From positions 6,976-65,613 of the forward strand of contig CAUDNR010000780.1 of assembly GCA_958430865.1 (NCBI GenBank): a DNA stretch of 58,638 nt, in the 5' to 3' direction. A program made the translations under genes and the position numbers. Below the pieces are notes generated by a model. The model was given only the letters and a program-made list of their open reading frames with translations. It did not search any database and was not told the origin of the DNA. This DNA comes from Entrophospora sp. SA101. Its lineage: Eukaryota > Glomeromycota > Glomeromycetes > Entrophosporales > Entrophosporaceae. Shown here piece after piece: positions 1 through 11,749 of this stretch (positions are counted from its first letter, which is position 1; each line of letters starts with the position of its first letter).

Positions 1-2621
1 TGTATTTGGGATGAGATAATGCCTCTTTTAGAATACATTTCTTTCCAATCTTAATTAATTTTGGTTTAGCATCCATTTCTCCACTATTTGATGGATCATA
101 TCCAAAATAAATTTGTAAATTATTTAATGATCTACATTGTGTAACAAAAAATTTTGGAATTTTTTATTCATTCATCCTTCAAAAACTATCATATAAAAAC
201 GAATGAAAAATATATCAAAATAAAGCTTAAAATCTAAAGTTTTTATTAATGTAAAAATTAATAATTAATTCTTTCGCCATTATTTTCAATTATTATCTCA
301 CATCTTCTCATTGAACTAACAAGATTAATTATAATATTATTCGGAATTCTATCCCATTCTTCTATCATATACTGCTCTAATTCTGGGAGATTTTTAGGCA
401 TGCGCATTTCTACATTTCTTTTAACAATTGCCCAAAGGTTTTCAATTGGGTTTAAATCTGGACTATTGGAGGGCCAGTCTATAACTTCTGGAAAATTTTC
501 ATTCAAAAATGTTTGACAAACTCTGCTTGTATGCTTTGGATCATTGTCTTGCTGGAAGCACCAATTGTTTCCAAGCATTCTGTTGATCTCTTGCTTATGT
601 CTTTGTAATATATCAATATAAAAGTTTGCATTCATAATTCCTCTGAAGCAAAAAAGAGAAGTTTTTCCTTGTACACAAAATCCTCCCCATGCAAAAATTT
701 TTGTTCAATCTTTAGGAATCCTTCGTACTGGCCTTTCACCTTTGTACCATTGGGATATTGTATTTCTGAATAACTGAAAGGCAGTCTCATCAGAAATAGA
801 GTGGTCTCCCAATTATCATTGAGATGTCTGGTTGCCCAACTAATACGAGCTTCTTTGTGAGCAACAGTGAGCATAGGTGTCTTTAAAGGCAAATTATTTT
901 TGTAGCCCAAGTTTCTCAAATGTCTTGAAACTGTCATATGGGACACGTTGGCAACATTATTTGATAATTTTCTTGCTAAAGTTCTTGTAGAAAGTCTTGG
1001 GTCACGACGCAAATATTGTCCAATTGCTTTTGATTCATGCGCAGTAATTTTTTTGGGACGACTACTTCTGATTTTTCTTGAATTATCACCTTTTTCTTTT
1101 AATTTTTTAAGATTGTAATAGATTGTTGACATTATGATACCAGTTCTAGAATGTATTTCTTTCGCTGAAGTAATTCCATTATTCCACAATTGTAATATTG
1201 CTTTTCTTTGGGTTTCTTTATCAGAAGATGACATTATGACATTGATTTCATAACAAAACAAAACAAAACAAAACAAAACAAAACAATTTAAACGTATCCT
1301 AATATAGTTTAGTAGATATTTTTTATATATTCAAAACATGAAATGAATCACTTTTATTTTGGGAAAGTTATTAGTGTTTGAATTTGTGAAAATTTTTCCA
1401 AAATTTTTTGTTACACACTGTATATTTGCCATCAATGTCCCTCTAGGTGCAGGATTTTCAAAAATTACTTCTAAATAATCAAGAAATGTAGTGTCTTCAT
1501 TAAGAGCTGCAACAAAATCTGACTCTTTGTACTCTGGATATAGAAAAAAAAAACAGGCCATATTAATTGTTGTGATTCTGGATGAAGATGAACAGAATGT
1601 GGTGAGTCAGGAACATTCAAAGTTGATTCCATTTGAATATCGCGAATATTTTCAAAAGTAATTAAAAATATTATTATTTTGTAGTTGCTGCAGTTATCAA
1701 TTGAAATATAAAAATAAAAAAACCTTTATCGCCTTTTCCAATGCAATTTTTCCTTTTCTTTTTTTTTTTTAATTCCAATTCTAGTTGTTTTTATCATTTC
1801 TCGTCCAAGACCTTCTTATGATTTATACATTTTTCCTTCTCTTTTTGCATGGCAAGCTTATTCGGATCAATTTAATTTTTACTTTTGTTTATAAATTATT
1901 ACACATACATACATGGTTAATAATATAAATGAATGATGAATGGCTAGCATGTTGAATATATTTTAATTTACCAAAAGTGCATGATCACAACAACCCAAAG
2001 CCTCATCTAATTTATCAAGCATATATAAAGCTTTTGCGGATTGATAAAATGCTTTGGTATTTTTAAGATTGATTTTTAATGCCTTTGCACAATCATTTAA
2101 AACTCTATGATAATTTCCTATAAACAGAATATATATATATTAGCATTTTACTAGTCCACCAATAATGATTGATTATTGTTTATACTAACATAATTCCAAA
2201 TTTATGGCAGCTCTATTAGTTAAACAAGCTTCAATCATTTTATTATCTTTGCAATCAGTATCTAATGCTTTAGTGTAAAAATTTATTGCATCTTGATAAT
2301 GCAATTTGCCAGATTTGAAACATTCATTTCCTTGATTCTTAAAATTTTCTGCAATTTCTATTTAAACATTCAATGACGAGTATGAGGATGATTATGATGT
2401 TAGAATAATCAATTATCTAATAAATAAATAAATATACACCTTCTGGTGGTCCATCATAAATCAAGGATTATAAAGCTGACAAAGTCTGCATTTTCTTCTC
2501 TTTCATCCTCGAGTAGCTCAGTCATAAATAATGGAACTTTGTTGATTTCTTTGAAAAGATCCTCATCTTTGATTTTAGCTAAACCCTCCTTGAATCTTGG
2601 TCTTTCTGACATGTTGGGCAT
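1..2621 (-). pseudogene. TTC4/CNS1-like Hsp90 co-chaperone pseudogene, left arm, split by a Tc1 element
   Basis: TTC4/Cns1 proteins are TPR co-chaperones of Hsp70/Hsp90 in cytosol and nucleus. The N-terminus begins at 2621 (MPNMSERPRF) and shows the PLFMTEL motif. TPR-like exons follow (EIAENFKNQGNECFKSGK, ACLTNRAAINLEL), then the C-terminal wheel-domain segment FLYPEYKESDFVAAL near 1540. The Tc1 at 135-1420 sits in a TA. Past it the wheel domain resumes at 134-1 (SLNNLQIYFGYDPSNSGEMD) and runs off the window. Removing the Tc1 and one TA restores the local frame (DIDGKYRSLNN). The gene is broken in at least three further places: a frameshift before the IYDGPPE motif, a stop at the splice near 2188, and a frameshift before DIDGKY. 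The right arm shares every break upstream of the Tc1. Family call is confident from motif order; exact splicing is not. Confidence 0.75.
135..1420 (-). mobile_element. Tc1/mariner element, left arm, inactive
   Basis: This 1,286-bp element has terminal inverted repeats: CAGTGTGTAACAAAAAATTT at the 1420 end and CATTGTGTAACAAAAAATTT at the 135 end. It is flanked by TA on both sides (133-134 and 1421-1422), the classic Tc1 target duplication. The transposase on the minus strand (about 1234 to 258) has an N-terminal helix-turn-helix region (QRKAILQLWNNGITSAKEI) and Tc1-type DDE motifs: SDETAFQ, QQDNDPKHTS and SPDLNPIENLW. It is broken by a one-base deletion at about 793 just before SDET and by a TGA after PKD (about 708; CGA in the right-arm copy, a CpG-type C-to-T change). 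A run of five-base AAAAC repeats precedes the start. The element interrupts a TTC4 pseudogene. Confidence 0.9.
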
Positions 2622-3637
2622 CTTTGATAAAAAAAACCAATTTTGTTTGAATAGATCATGTGATCCAAGAAATATTTAATATGGTAATAGTGCAGAACAT
2701 CTATAACGAGAAACAACCTTCCTTATAACATGAGGAAATTAATCAATAATGTTAATATGTTAAAAATTTAACAAAAGATGGCGAATCTTTGTAGTCTCTT
2801 AACAAATCATTCTCAATTGACAACGATAACTGAAATGGAATGTCAATTGGCCAATATGTAATAATAATAATTGTGTTTACAACTTTAGTATAAATTCCTT
2901 CAATTAATGAACAATAGTAAACTAATACTAATAAAGACAATCCTTGGGTAATTAATTAATTAATTAATAAAGTTGATTATGGGTTAAAAAACAGATCAAA
3001 GACTGGCTTATCAAATACAATAATTACTGATGATAATAACGATGAGAATGAATTGGAAGAAGGATTAATTTCTAACTCAAAATTTCTTTTTAAAACAAAA
3101 ATTCGTATTAAAAAGTCTCAACATTGGAGGCAAAGACTTCTTGGTTGAGGGTGAAGCTATTGTTGGTGAGCCTGAGTTGGTATTTCATCAATTATTTCTG
3201 GTGCAGTATGTAGGTTATGGAGAATTTTCACTTTGGAGTTGTATTAAGGAATAATGGAACAGTAGGCATTCAAAAGCATTAGTTGCAGTTATTTTCACAG
3301 TTTGGAAACATAGTATATTCTTTAATCTAAAGGTATAAAATGATTTTTGTGGATCAATAAAATATTTGTCATTGTTGCTTGAATCATCATTGACATTTCA
3401 TTAATCTCTTAAAAACGACATTGAGGGTAATTGGGAAAGTGACTGATTTCCTAAGCAAGGAAGACTCCCAATTAACTCATCAATAATACATATTTATTAT
3501 AATTTCTTATGAAAAAAATTTGAAAACTTTGTATTTATTAAATTAGTAATCAAAATGTTAGTGCAAGTCAACTTTTTAAATAGATTTACAAAAGCTAAAA
3601 ATAACTACAAGGTGGAATATTAAGTGAGGGTTATTAT
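2622..3637. other. Intergenic part of the left arm, no recognisable gene
   Basis: This lies between the converging 3' end of the RBR gene and the 5' end of the TTC4 pseudogene, both on the minus strand, and is repeated in mirror image at 10734-11749. A 62-codon open frame at 2752-2940 (minus) has no recognisable motif. The plus strand at about 3000-3330 has short coding-like pieces such as NIGGKDFLVEGEAIVGEPEL, broken by stops, which I cannot assign. The region is probably decayed sequence. Confidence 0.4.
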
Positions 3638-4968
3638 TCATAAAACTAAATCTAATTCATCCATTTGACCATCATCATCATCATCTGATACTTCCATTTG
3701 ATATTCATCATCAACATCAATATCATCATCAACAACATTAAGATCATCAACATAAACATCATCAACATCAACATCAACATCATCAACATCATCAACATAA
3801 ACATCATCAACATCATCAATATCATCAACATCGTCAAAATCATCATCGATATCAACATCATCAACATCAACACCAATGCCAACAACACCAACATCAACAC
3901 CAACAACATCAACATCAGCGTTAGCTTCAACATCAACATTGACATCAACAACATCAACATCACCTACATCATCATCATCATCATCATCATCATATTCATA
4001 TTCATCTTCATCTTCTTCATCATAATAGTCATCAACGTCATGCTCATCTTCTGAATTGTAGGCTGCATAATATTGACAAGTGGGTGCATGATAATGATTA
4101 CCATTGTTACGAATATTTTCGTAATCACCAAGACAACTGTCCCAGTTTAAAGATTTTTGTTTTTAGGAAAAGATTTTTATGAAAAGTTTCGAAGGACAAC
4201 AGAACTGATTAAATACTTACAGCCAGCAAAATTCATAACCGCAGCGGCAACTCATGTGATCACATCCCTGATTTTTCTCGATAGACATTTGACAACTTGG
4301 GCATTGTTTCGTAAGTCGTTCATAATAGGCACGATTGGCAGTATAATCTTTGCTTTCTAGTTGCTCGGTGAATTGTGCACAGGTCAGGCCTTGATGCCAA
4401 GGAACATCATGAGTGAAACAGGATTTAGCGCTACAAGCACTACAAGTCATTATGGGTAATCTATCTGTAATTGATAATGGGCAATAAAAAAAAGCAATAG
4501 ATTAGTGTAATATGGGAAGAAAATATTGTAAACCATTGTAAAAAGGAGTCACCTCCAGTTGTATGCTCCTGACCAGAACCACACTTTGGAGCCTTGCACC
4601 AACGAAAATCAGGAAGTTTACGGATAGCATTGCGTAATAACAATGTGTCATACCTTATCATGCAGGACAATATATTTAATAATTCGCATGGTTGAAAAGG
4701 CTCCTTTATAAACCAAAATTTTAAGTTACCTTTCAAATAATTCTTTTGTTGCCAATCTTCTCACATCATCAAAAGTCAACTCTGTTGTGCAACGAGATTT
4801 TGGACATCGCACTTGAACAATATCTCCTTTACTGTTCAACTCAGCTTCAATATGTCGTTTGATGCAAACAGGACAGGCATCATTGTGCTTGCACTCAGAA
4901 GTGATTTCTTGAAGTTTTAAATAGCCTTCGCAACAGATACTACATTCTTGTTTTGCTTCTTCAGCCAT
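3638..4968 (-). CDS. RBR-type E3 ubiquitin ligase with Asp/Val-rich acidic tail, left-arm copy
   Basis: Four exons (4968-4730, 4653-4553, 4464-4221, 4136-3638) give a 360-residue protein. RBR ligases take ubiquitin from E2 through RING1 and pass it via a cysteine in the third domain. RING1 covers residues 9-60 (CSICC, CKH, CPVC, CPKSRC). The IBR is at about 98-142 (FRWCKAPKC, CSAC, CFTH, HQGLTC). The Rcat is at 168-196 (CPSC, GCDHMSCRCG, CWLC), with Cys181 as the expected catalytic residue. Residues about 217-360 are almost only Asp, Val and Asn, encoded by GAT/GTT repeats. The start codon context differs from the right copy (MAEEAK here, MTEEAK there), and upstream DNA is different, so the two copies have different promoters. 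No membrane segment is seen. The domain call is firm; substrate is unknown. Confidence 0.88.
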
Positions 4969-6972
4969 TAACTATATAGTATATGATAATAACATATGGT
5001 GTCTTTCGGTGGTGATAGTATTTACCCTTCCTTTCGTTCAATGGCTATGGCGTTAATGCTTCCTTTTGTCTTTATCCTTGTTTTCACAGGTAATGTTTTT
5101 CTTACCACGTATCCTGTTTCTTCCACTTTAAAATAGTATGTATCTTAACTTCAGCTTTTCAGCCGAAAAACTTAATTCCAATAATTATCTTTAGAGATTG
5201 AATAAACCAGAAATAAAAATAATTAAAGGAAAGGAGATAAGGAGAATAATGTTAGTAATTATGAAATAATGTTCAATTTATGTTGCTAGGTGGACAAGTT
5301 AAAACTTACACAAGCTTATTTTTATATCATTTAAGAAAAAAGGTTAATCTCACCTCCCGAACTTGAAGGATATGATGCAAATGGAGAATTCTCAGTGGGT
5401 GGGGAGCTTTGAATTTTATTAAATTTGCATTTGGTCTCTTTGTTTTTGAAGAGCTTGTCGAAGCCTCTATACGTCAGGGTGCCGCGTTCCTAAATCATGG
5501 ATGTTTGTGTTGATGAGCATAAAGCCACCGAAATAAACGTAATGGTTTTGTGATTAGAGTTAATAAACTCTCTATTCTTTGATCGGTTTTTATTTTATTA
5601 ATTTCTTTATTCCTGAATTTCTGATTACTCTTAACTCTTTGACAGGGGATTTACACCATTGATGAATTAGTATCCCCTGTGTCCTTTGAAATGGAGTAAT
5701 AATCTATTATCACATATAGATCCTTAACATGTGAGGATTTAACAGGAAATGGTGGCATTGGCAAAGAAAGAGTACTGTATCTTTTTAATTGAAGCAATAA
5801 TTACTATCATATAAATCCTTGACATTTGTTTGAGATTTGCAAAATAGATAGAGTAGAGAAAGTACTGGAGGTAGAAGTGTTTTTTGTTGCATAGACATTG
5901 CAATTAGAATAACTGGAAGGGGAATGCGTACCGTTAAATGATAACTTTATTTAAACCTGACTCCTAAACTCAATCAATATGTCAGGTTTAATATTTATTC
6001 TTTCGGGAATAGTTTTTTAAGGAACTATGGATTGCAATTGTAGAACGAATGTATGGGGAATAACGAATGCATTTTATATGTAGATTGACATTGCTGTGTG
6101 GCCCTTTCCAAATTTTGTTCTTCATTTTCGCATGGTCTTGGTATTTTTATTACCTGGGCGATACAATTTATTTATTATTGCAAATCTTTCTAATGAGACG
6201 GTTTCCTTAAAAAAAATTCTACCAAAAAAAATTTTTAGAAGTATACATATAGGAAAATGCCTGCAAGTATTTTTCTTTACATAAAATTTTTTTTACCAAC
6301 ATAAATTTAATTTAATAGAAAAATCGTTTTTATCAATGAGGGATTGAAGATCGTCTGTAATTTGGAAAAAGGAGAATTTAGACACCATTGAAAATTTCCA
6401 AGAAATATCAGCAATGGATTATAGTTGGTGTTGGTATTCAATAATAAAGAATTTGATAAGAAACCCTTTATAGCGGTGGTTTTGCAAATGCATCTTGTGT
6501 CTTTATAAAAGAAAAACTTATCTGTGGGAAAGTAGGACATAAATTAAGAGAATAATCAGTAAGAAATTTAAGAGATCCTAACAACTCGATCTACATATAT
6601 AATAGTACAGAGCAATTTTATCATCAAAATTATTTTGCCTGCTTTCATGTTTAAATAAATAGCAATGTGCTTAAAAGATCTATCATGATTAGTGTTGGCG
6701 GTCACATTCAATAGAGTTTTCCCGGTCCTATTTTACTATTACTATGTTCACAAGCAATTTGAGAATAATATTTCTTGTGCTCATCTTTGATGCTTATTTA
6801 TCATATATATAGATCCATACGGCCATCATTGATGAATTATCGATTCAATATAAACAATTATATACTTGAATCATAATTTAATCGTCCAATCAAAACTCGT
6901 AATTTTAAGTTATATGAATGATATGATCGTCACAATACTGTAATATTAATAAAGTTTTATTTAAAAAAAAAA
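4969..6972. other. Spacer between left-arm RBR gene and EMC2, no firm gene
   Basis: This single-copy sequence serves as the upstream region of both divergent genes, RBR (minus) and EMC2 (plus). Short coding-like scraps occur on the plus strand at about 5345-5510 (PELEGYDANGEFSVGGEL and FAFGLFVFEELVEASIRQ), broken by stops and not recognised. Open frames at 6096-6284 and 6307-6540 are short, low in complexity and without motifs. No transposon ends were seen here. Confidence 0.4.
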
Positions 6973-8310
6973 ATGCCTCCATTTGATTATAACGATGCAA
7001 CCTTGACACTTCAAGAGTTAAGGAAAACTGGTCAAAGAAAACCTGATGTGGTTGTTTCATTGGGCGATAAACTTATAAATAATAAAAACTATTTTAATAA
7101 ACTAGGTGATGAAGGTAAAGTAAGGAACCCCACTTTCAACTCCTTATAATAATCAATTATTTTGTTAATCTAACTTTGATTTTGCATTCTAGCCTGGTCT
7201 GTTTTAGAACAAGTATTGATCTCTTCGTTGGATGTTGGAAAAGAAGAGTTGACAAAGGTAATAAGAAAAAACCTGAAATCAAAACACCTTTGACTTTATG
7301 TATAAAAGGTGTGTATATAATATTGATTGGAAGGTTTCTTTGGCTCTTCTTTTGAATAAAGTCATGTTTAGAGAAACTAGAAACTAGATTTCCAGAATCT
7401 CCAAGAGTAAAAATTTTACAAGCAATGAAATTGGAAAGTGAAGATAAATTGAACGAAGCATTATCCATCTACGAAGATATTCTTAAAGATGACGATGCTA
7501 ATATTGTAAATATGCATTTATACATATATAACTAATCAATTATCAATTAATCTATTGTTTGTTTATCTGGCAGATAGCTTTGAAACGTAGAATTTCAGTA
7601 TATAAAGCTAAAGGTCAGGATCAACAAGCAATGGAATACTTGACACAGTATCTTGATGCTTATTACAATGATGCAGAGGCTTGGTTAGAATTAACATCTT
7701 TATACTTAAATTATCATTTGTAAGTAGCCATTATGTTAATTTTTATTGTTGCAGCTATTATTATTATCCATAAAATGATTCATTTTAATCACTAATTTGA
7801 TAATATTAGATATCAACAAGCATCCTATTGTTTGGAAGAATTAATATTGTTGCAACCACAAAATTATTTTTTTCATTTAAAATATGCTGAAGTTTTGTAC
7901 AGTAATGACAATTTGATTGATTCATTGAAAGGATTTTGTAGAGTGTTAGAATTATGTGGTGGTTATGAAAATAATGATTACCCTGAAAATATTAGAGCAT
8001 TGTTTGGAATAAAATTGGTAAGTTTATTTTCATTTCCAATAAATTTACCATAATGTCAATAATATTGTCAATAATTTATTATTTATATCGATTTTAGTGC
8101 ACATCAAGATTGCTTAATTTGCCAACAAATGCATTTTCCTCCTCTTCCTCCTCCTCCTCTTCCTCAACTATTAATTTTCCATTTTCAGTTGATATTGATT
8201 TAGTTAAAGATTTGAATAAATTGGCTATTGAGCGTATCTCGAATATTTATTCAAAGAACAACAACACCAGTAATAATAGTAGCATCATAAATCAATGGTT
8301 AAAAGATTAA
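6973..8310 (+). CDS. EMC2: ER membrane protein complex subunit 2 (TPR protein)
   Basis: EMC2 is the cytosolic TPR scaffold of the ER membrane protein complex, which inserts tail-anchored and multipass proteins. Six exons (6973-7114, 7193-7257, 7362-7505, 7574-7719, 7810-8017, 8098-8310) join in frame with GT..AG introns to give 305 residues, close to the usual family size of about 300. The N-terminus MPPFDYNDATLTLQELRKTG, the segment CLEKLETRFPESPRVKILQA, and the TPR helices AWLELTSLYLNYHLYQQASY and CLEELILLQPQNYFFHLKYA match the family well. The last exon has a family-atypical Ser run (TCC/TCT repeats, about residues 246-256). There is no signal peptide or membrane segment, as expected. It is the only single-copy intact gene inside the inverted duplication and lies in its spacer. 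Confidence 0.9.
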
Positions 8311-9402
8311 CAATTCCATACATTTACACATTTATTTAATAGCTTGTGTCATTTGAAATGTCAAATTCAATAGAAAAAAAATCAAAATAAGTAATAATAA
8401 ATTTTACAGTCCCTTCTCAAGTAATGAATGATTAAAAGGAAAAAGATTAAATTTACCAGAGACAAAATTAATTAATTTGGTTGGTGTTTGGCAATAACAT
8501 GAAAACCAATGATCAATTGCCTTATGTATTCGGAAGGGAAAAAAAGATAATGATAAATCTTATGAATTTTTCTTTAAATAATAGTATATATAATATTATA
8601 ACAAATATATGATATCAATGGAATGTACTGTAACAACATGAACATGATTTTCTCGTTATTCGATATCCCCTGTAGTAATTAATCTAAAAGTGTAGATTTA
8701 ATTTTTCTTTTTCGTTATATACATCAAGGAATTTTTTTTATTATATAAAGTATACCGTAAAGTCCCGAAAGATAGCACCCTTTTTAACAATTGTTTTAAA
8801 AGTAGGGGTGCTATCTTTCGAGATTTTACGGTATTAAGCTAATTTATATAAAATTCCCATGGTGGAATAGAGGTATTTAAGAAAAGAGCAAGGTAAAAGA
8901 ATTGTTATATCTTGTATGTTTACCATCAACTTTTTCTTCACTCTTTGTATATAATGTTTTTCTTATATTCGGATGCTATCTTTTCAAAGCCTCCATCTTT
9001 TAGATCACTAACATTGGTAGATATTTTCTCCCTCTAAATTTCGTAATTAAATGAGAAATTTCTTTAGTCTTAAGAATTATACCAAAATTGAGACAATTTT
9101 TCCTCATCTGCGAACATTATTTTTTATCTTTTGGACTTTCATACATTTCTAGTTACAATTAGAAAACTCCCCAAAACTTCTATTTTTCTTAAACCATGAA
9201 AATTTGCATCTCAATTCTTTCTTACCAAATTTGGGGTGATACAGATATCAATACTTCCTAATTAACGCACTAAAAGAACATTTCAGAATCGTGCAACAAA
9301 TAATGAATATAATTGAAATAATGATTTATTATTTTTGGTGTCTTTTTAGTATTTCAATACATTAGACAAAAAGAAAGCACCACAATTTTATATGTATATA
9401 TA
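8311..9402. other. Spacer between EMC2 and right-arm RBR gene
   Basis: Apart from the small hairpin MITE at 8752-8835 I see no gene. A partial echo of the MITE motif (GGATGCTATCTTTTCAAAGC) occurs near 8972. The last 60 bp are the upstream region of the RBR gene. They share only a short GAAAG-CACCA block and TATA-rich sequence with the left copy's upstream region. Confidence 0.5.
8752..8835. mobile_element. Short hairpin MITE, 84 bp
   Basis: The ends are near-perfect inverted repeats of about 29 bp, TACCGTAAAGTCCCGAAAGA on the left and the complement of CTTTCGAGATTTTACGGTA on the right. They flank a 25-bp AT-rich centre. The outermost TA on each side fits a Tc1/mariner-type TA target duplication. 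With no coding capacity, this is a minimal non-autonomous element able to form a hairpin. Confidence 0.7.
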
Positions 9403-10733
9403 ATGACGGAAGAAGCAAAACAAGAATGTAGTATCTGTTGCGAAGGCTATTTAAAACTTCAAGAAATCACTTCTGAGTGCAAGCACAATGATGCCTGTCC
9501 TGTTTGCATCAAACGACATATTGAAGCTGAGTTGAACAGTAAAGGAGATATTGTTCAAGTGCGATGTCCAAAATCTCGTTGCACAACAGAGTTGACTTTT
9601 GATGATGTGAGAAGATTGGCAACAAAAGAATTATTTGAAAGGTAACTTAAAATTTTGGTTTATAAAGGAGCCTTTTCAACCATGCGAATTATTAAATATA
9701 TTGTCCTGCATGATAAGGTATGACACATTGTTATTACGCAATGCTATCCGTAAACTTCCTGATTTTCGTTGGTGCAAGGCTCCAAAGTGTGGTTCTGGTC
9801 AGGAGCATACAACTGGAGGTGACTCCTTTTTACAATGGTTTACAATATTTTCTTCCCATATTACACTAATCTATTGCTTTTTTTTATTGCCCATTATCAA
9901 TTACAGATAGATTACCCATAATGACTTGTAGTGCTTGTAGCGCTAAATCCTGTTTCACTCATGATGTTCCTTGGCATCAAGGCCTGACCTGTGCACAATT
10001 CACCGAGCAACTAGAAAGCAAAGATTATACTGCCAATCGTGCCTATTATGAACGACTTACGAAACAATGCCCAAGTTGTCAAATGTCTATCGAGAAAAAT
10101 CAGGGATGTGATCACATGAGTTGCCGCTGCGGTTATGAATTTTGCTGGCTGTAAGTATTTAATCAGTTCTGTTGTCCTTCGAAACTTTTCATAAAAATCT
10201 TTTCCTAAAAACAAAAATCTTTAAACTGGGACAGTTGTCTTGGTGATTACGAAAATATTCGTAACAATGGTAATCATTATCATGCACCCACTTGTCAATA
10301 TTATGCAGCCTACAATTCAGAAGATGAGCATGACGTTGATGACTATTATGATGAAGAAGATGAAGATGAATATGAATATGATGATGATGATGATGATGAT
10401 GATGTAGGTGATGTTGATGTTGTTGATGTCAATGTTGATGTTGAAGCTAACGCTGATGTTGATGTTGTTGGTGTTGATGTTGGTGTTGTTGGCATTGGTG
10501 TTGATGTTGATGATGTTGATATCGATGATGATTTTGACGATGTTGATGATATTGATGATGTTGATGATGTTTATGTTGATGATGTTGATGATGTTGATGT
10601 TGATGTTGATGATGTTTATGTTGATGATCTTAATGTTGTTGATGATGATATTGATGTTGATGATGAATATCAAATGGAAGTATCAGATGATGATGATGAT
10701 GGTCAAATGGATGAATTAGATTTAGTTTTATGA
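9403..10733 (+). CDS. RBR-type E3 ubiquitin ligase with Asp/Val-rich acidic tail, right-arm copy
   Basis: Exons 9403-9641, 9718-9818, 9907-10150 and 10235-10733 join to 360 residues. The RING1-IBR-Rcat order and Cys181 are as in the left-arm copy, and the only amino-acid difference noticed is Thr2 for Ala2. The tail from residue about 217 is a GAT/GTT-repeat-encoded acidic stretch (YDEEDEDEYEYDDDDDDDD, then many DVD/DDVDVD units), ending DELDLVL. Such a tail could bind basic partners, which is inference only. Upstream DNA differs from the left copy, with a TATATGTATATATA stretch immediately before the ATG. The tail reads in other frames as Met/Leu or Ile/Asn runs, which are artefacts. Confidence 0.88.
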
Positions 10734-11749
10734 ATAATAACCCTCACTTAATATTCCACCTTGTAGTTATTTTTAGCTTTTGTAAATCTATTTAAAAAGT
10801 TGACTTGCACTAACATTTTGATTACTAATTTAATAAATACAAAGTTTTCAAATTTTTTTCATAAGAAATTATAATAAATATGTATTATTGATGAGTTAAT
10901 TGGGAGTCTTCCTTGCTTAGGAAATCAGTCACTTTCCCAATTACCCTCAATGTCGTTTTTAAGAGATTAATGAAATGTCAATGATGATTCAAGCAACAAT
11001 GACAAATATTTTATTGATCCACAAAAATCATTTTATACCTTTAGATTAAAGAATATACTATGTTTCCAAACTGTGAAAATAACTGCAACTAATGCTTTTG
11101 AATGCCTACTGTTCCATTATTCCTTAATACAACTCCAAAGTGAAAATTCTCCATAACCTACATACTGCACCAGAAATAATTGATGAAATACCAACTCAGG
11201 CTCACCAACAATAGCTTCACCCTCAACCAAGAAGTCTTTGCCTCCAATGTTGAGACTTTTTAATACGAATTTTTGTTTTAAAAAGAAATTTTGAGTTAGA
11301 AATTAATCCTTCTTCCAATTCATTCTCATCGTTATTATCATCAGTAATTATTGTATTTGATAAGCCAGTCTTTGATCTGTTTTTTAACCCATAATCAACT
11401 TTATTAATTAATTAATTAATTACCCAAGGATTGTCTTTATTAGTATTAGTTTACTATTGTTCATTAATTGAAGGAATTTATACTAAAGTTGTAAACACAA
11501 TTATTATTATTACATATTGGCCAATTGACATTCCATTTCAGTTATCGTTGTCAATTGAGAATGATTTGTTAAGAGACTACAAAGATTCGCCATCTTTTGT
11601 TAAATTTTTAACATATTAACATTATTGATTAATTTCCTCATGTTATAAGGAAGGTTGTTTCTCGTTATAGATGTTCTGCACTATTACCATATTAAATATT
11701 TCTTGGATCACATGATCTATTCAAACAAAATTGGTTTTTTTTATCAAAG
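10734..11749. other. Intergenic part of the right arm
   Basis: Mirror copy of 2622-3637. It contains only a 62-codon open frame without motifs (11431-11619, plus; SLIEGIYTKVVNTIIIITYW) and unassigned minus-strand scraps. An (ATTA)n stretch lies at about 11403-11422. Nothing else can be supported. Confidence 0.4.

Larger units (their letters stand above)
135..4961. repeat. Left arm of a 4.8-kb inverted duplication
   Basis: This is the reverse complement of about 9410-14237. From 4961 out to 1069 the paired coordinates sum to 14371 throughout with no length change, and every stretch compared by eye was identical. From about 1068 outwards, inside the Tc1, there are about a dozen substitutions and three length differences, so the end pairs 135 with 14237. 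Homology stops sharply at codons 2-4 of the RBR gene on the inner side and exactly at the Tc1 terminus on the outer side. Confidence 0.95.

Noticed and set aside
2446..2679. Ser-rich plus-strand frame (also minus 11692-11925)
   Set aside because: Antisense to the first exon of the TTC4 pseudogene.
3652..4054. Open frames rich in Met/Leu or Ile/Asn (also at 10317-10719)
   Set aside because: They are other-frame readings of the GAT/GTT repeats encoding the acidic RBR tail, which is in frame with the RBR exons.
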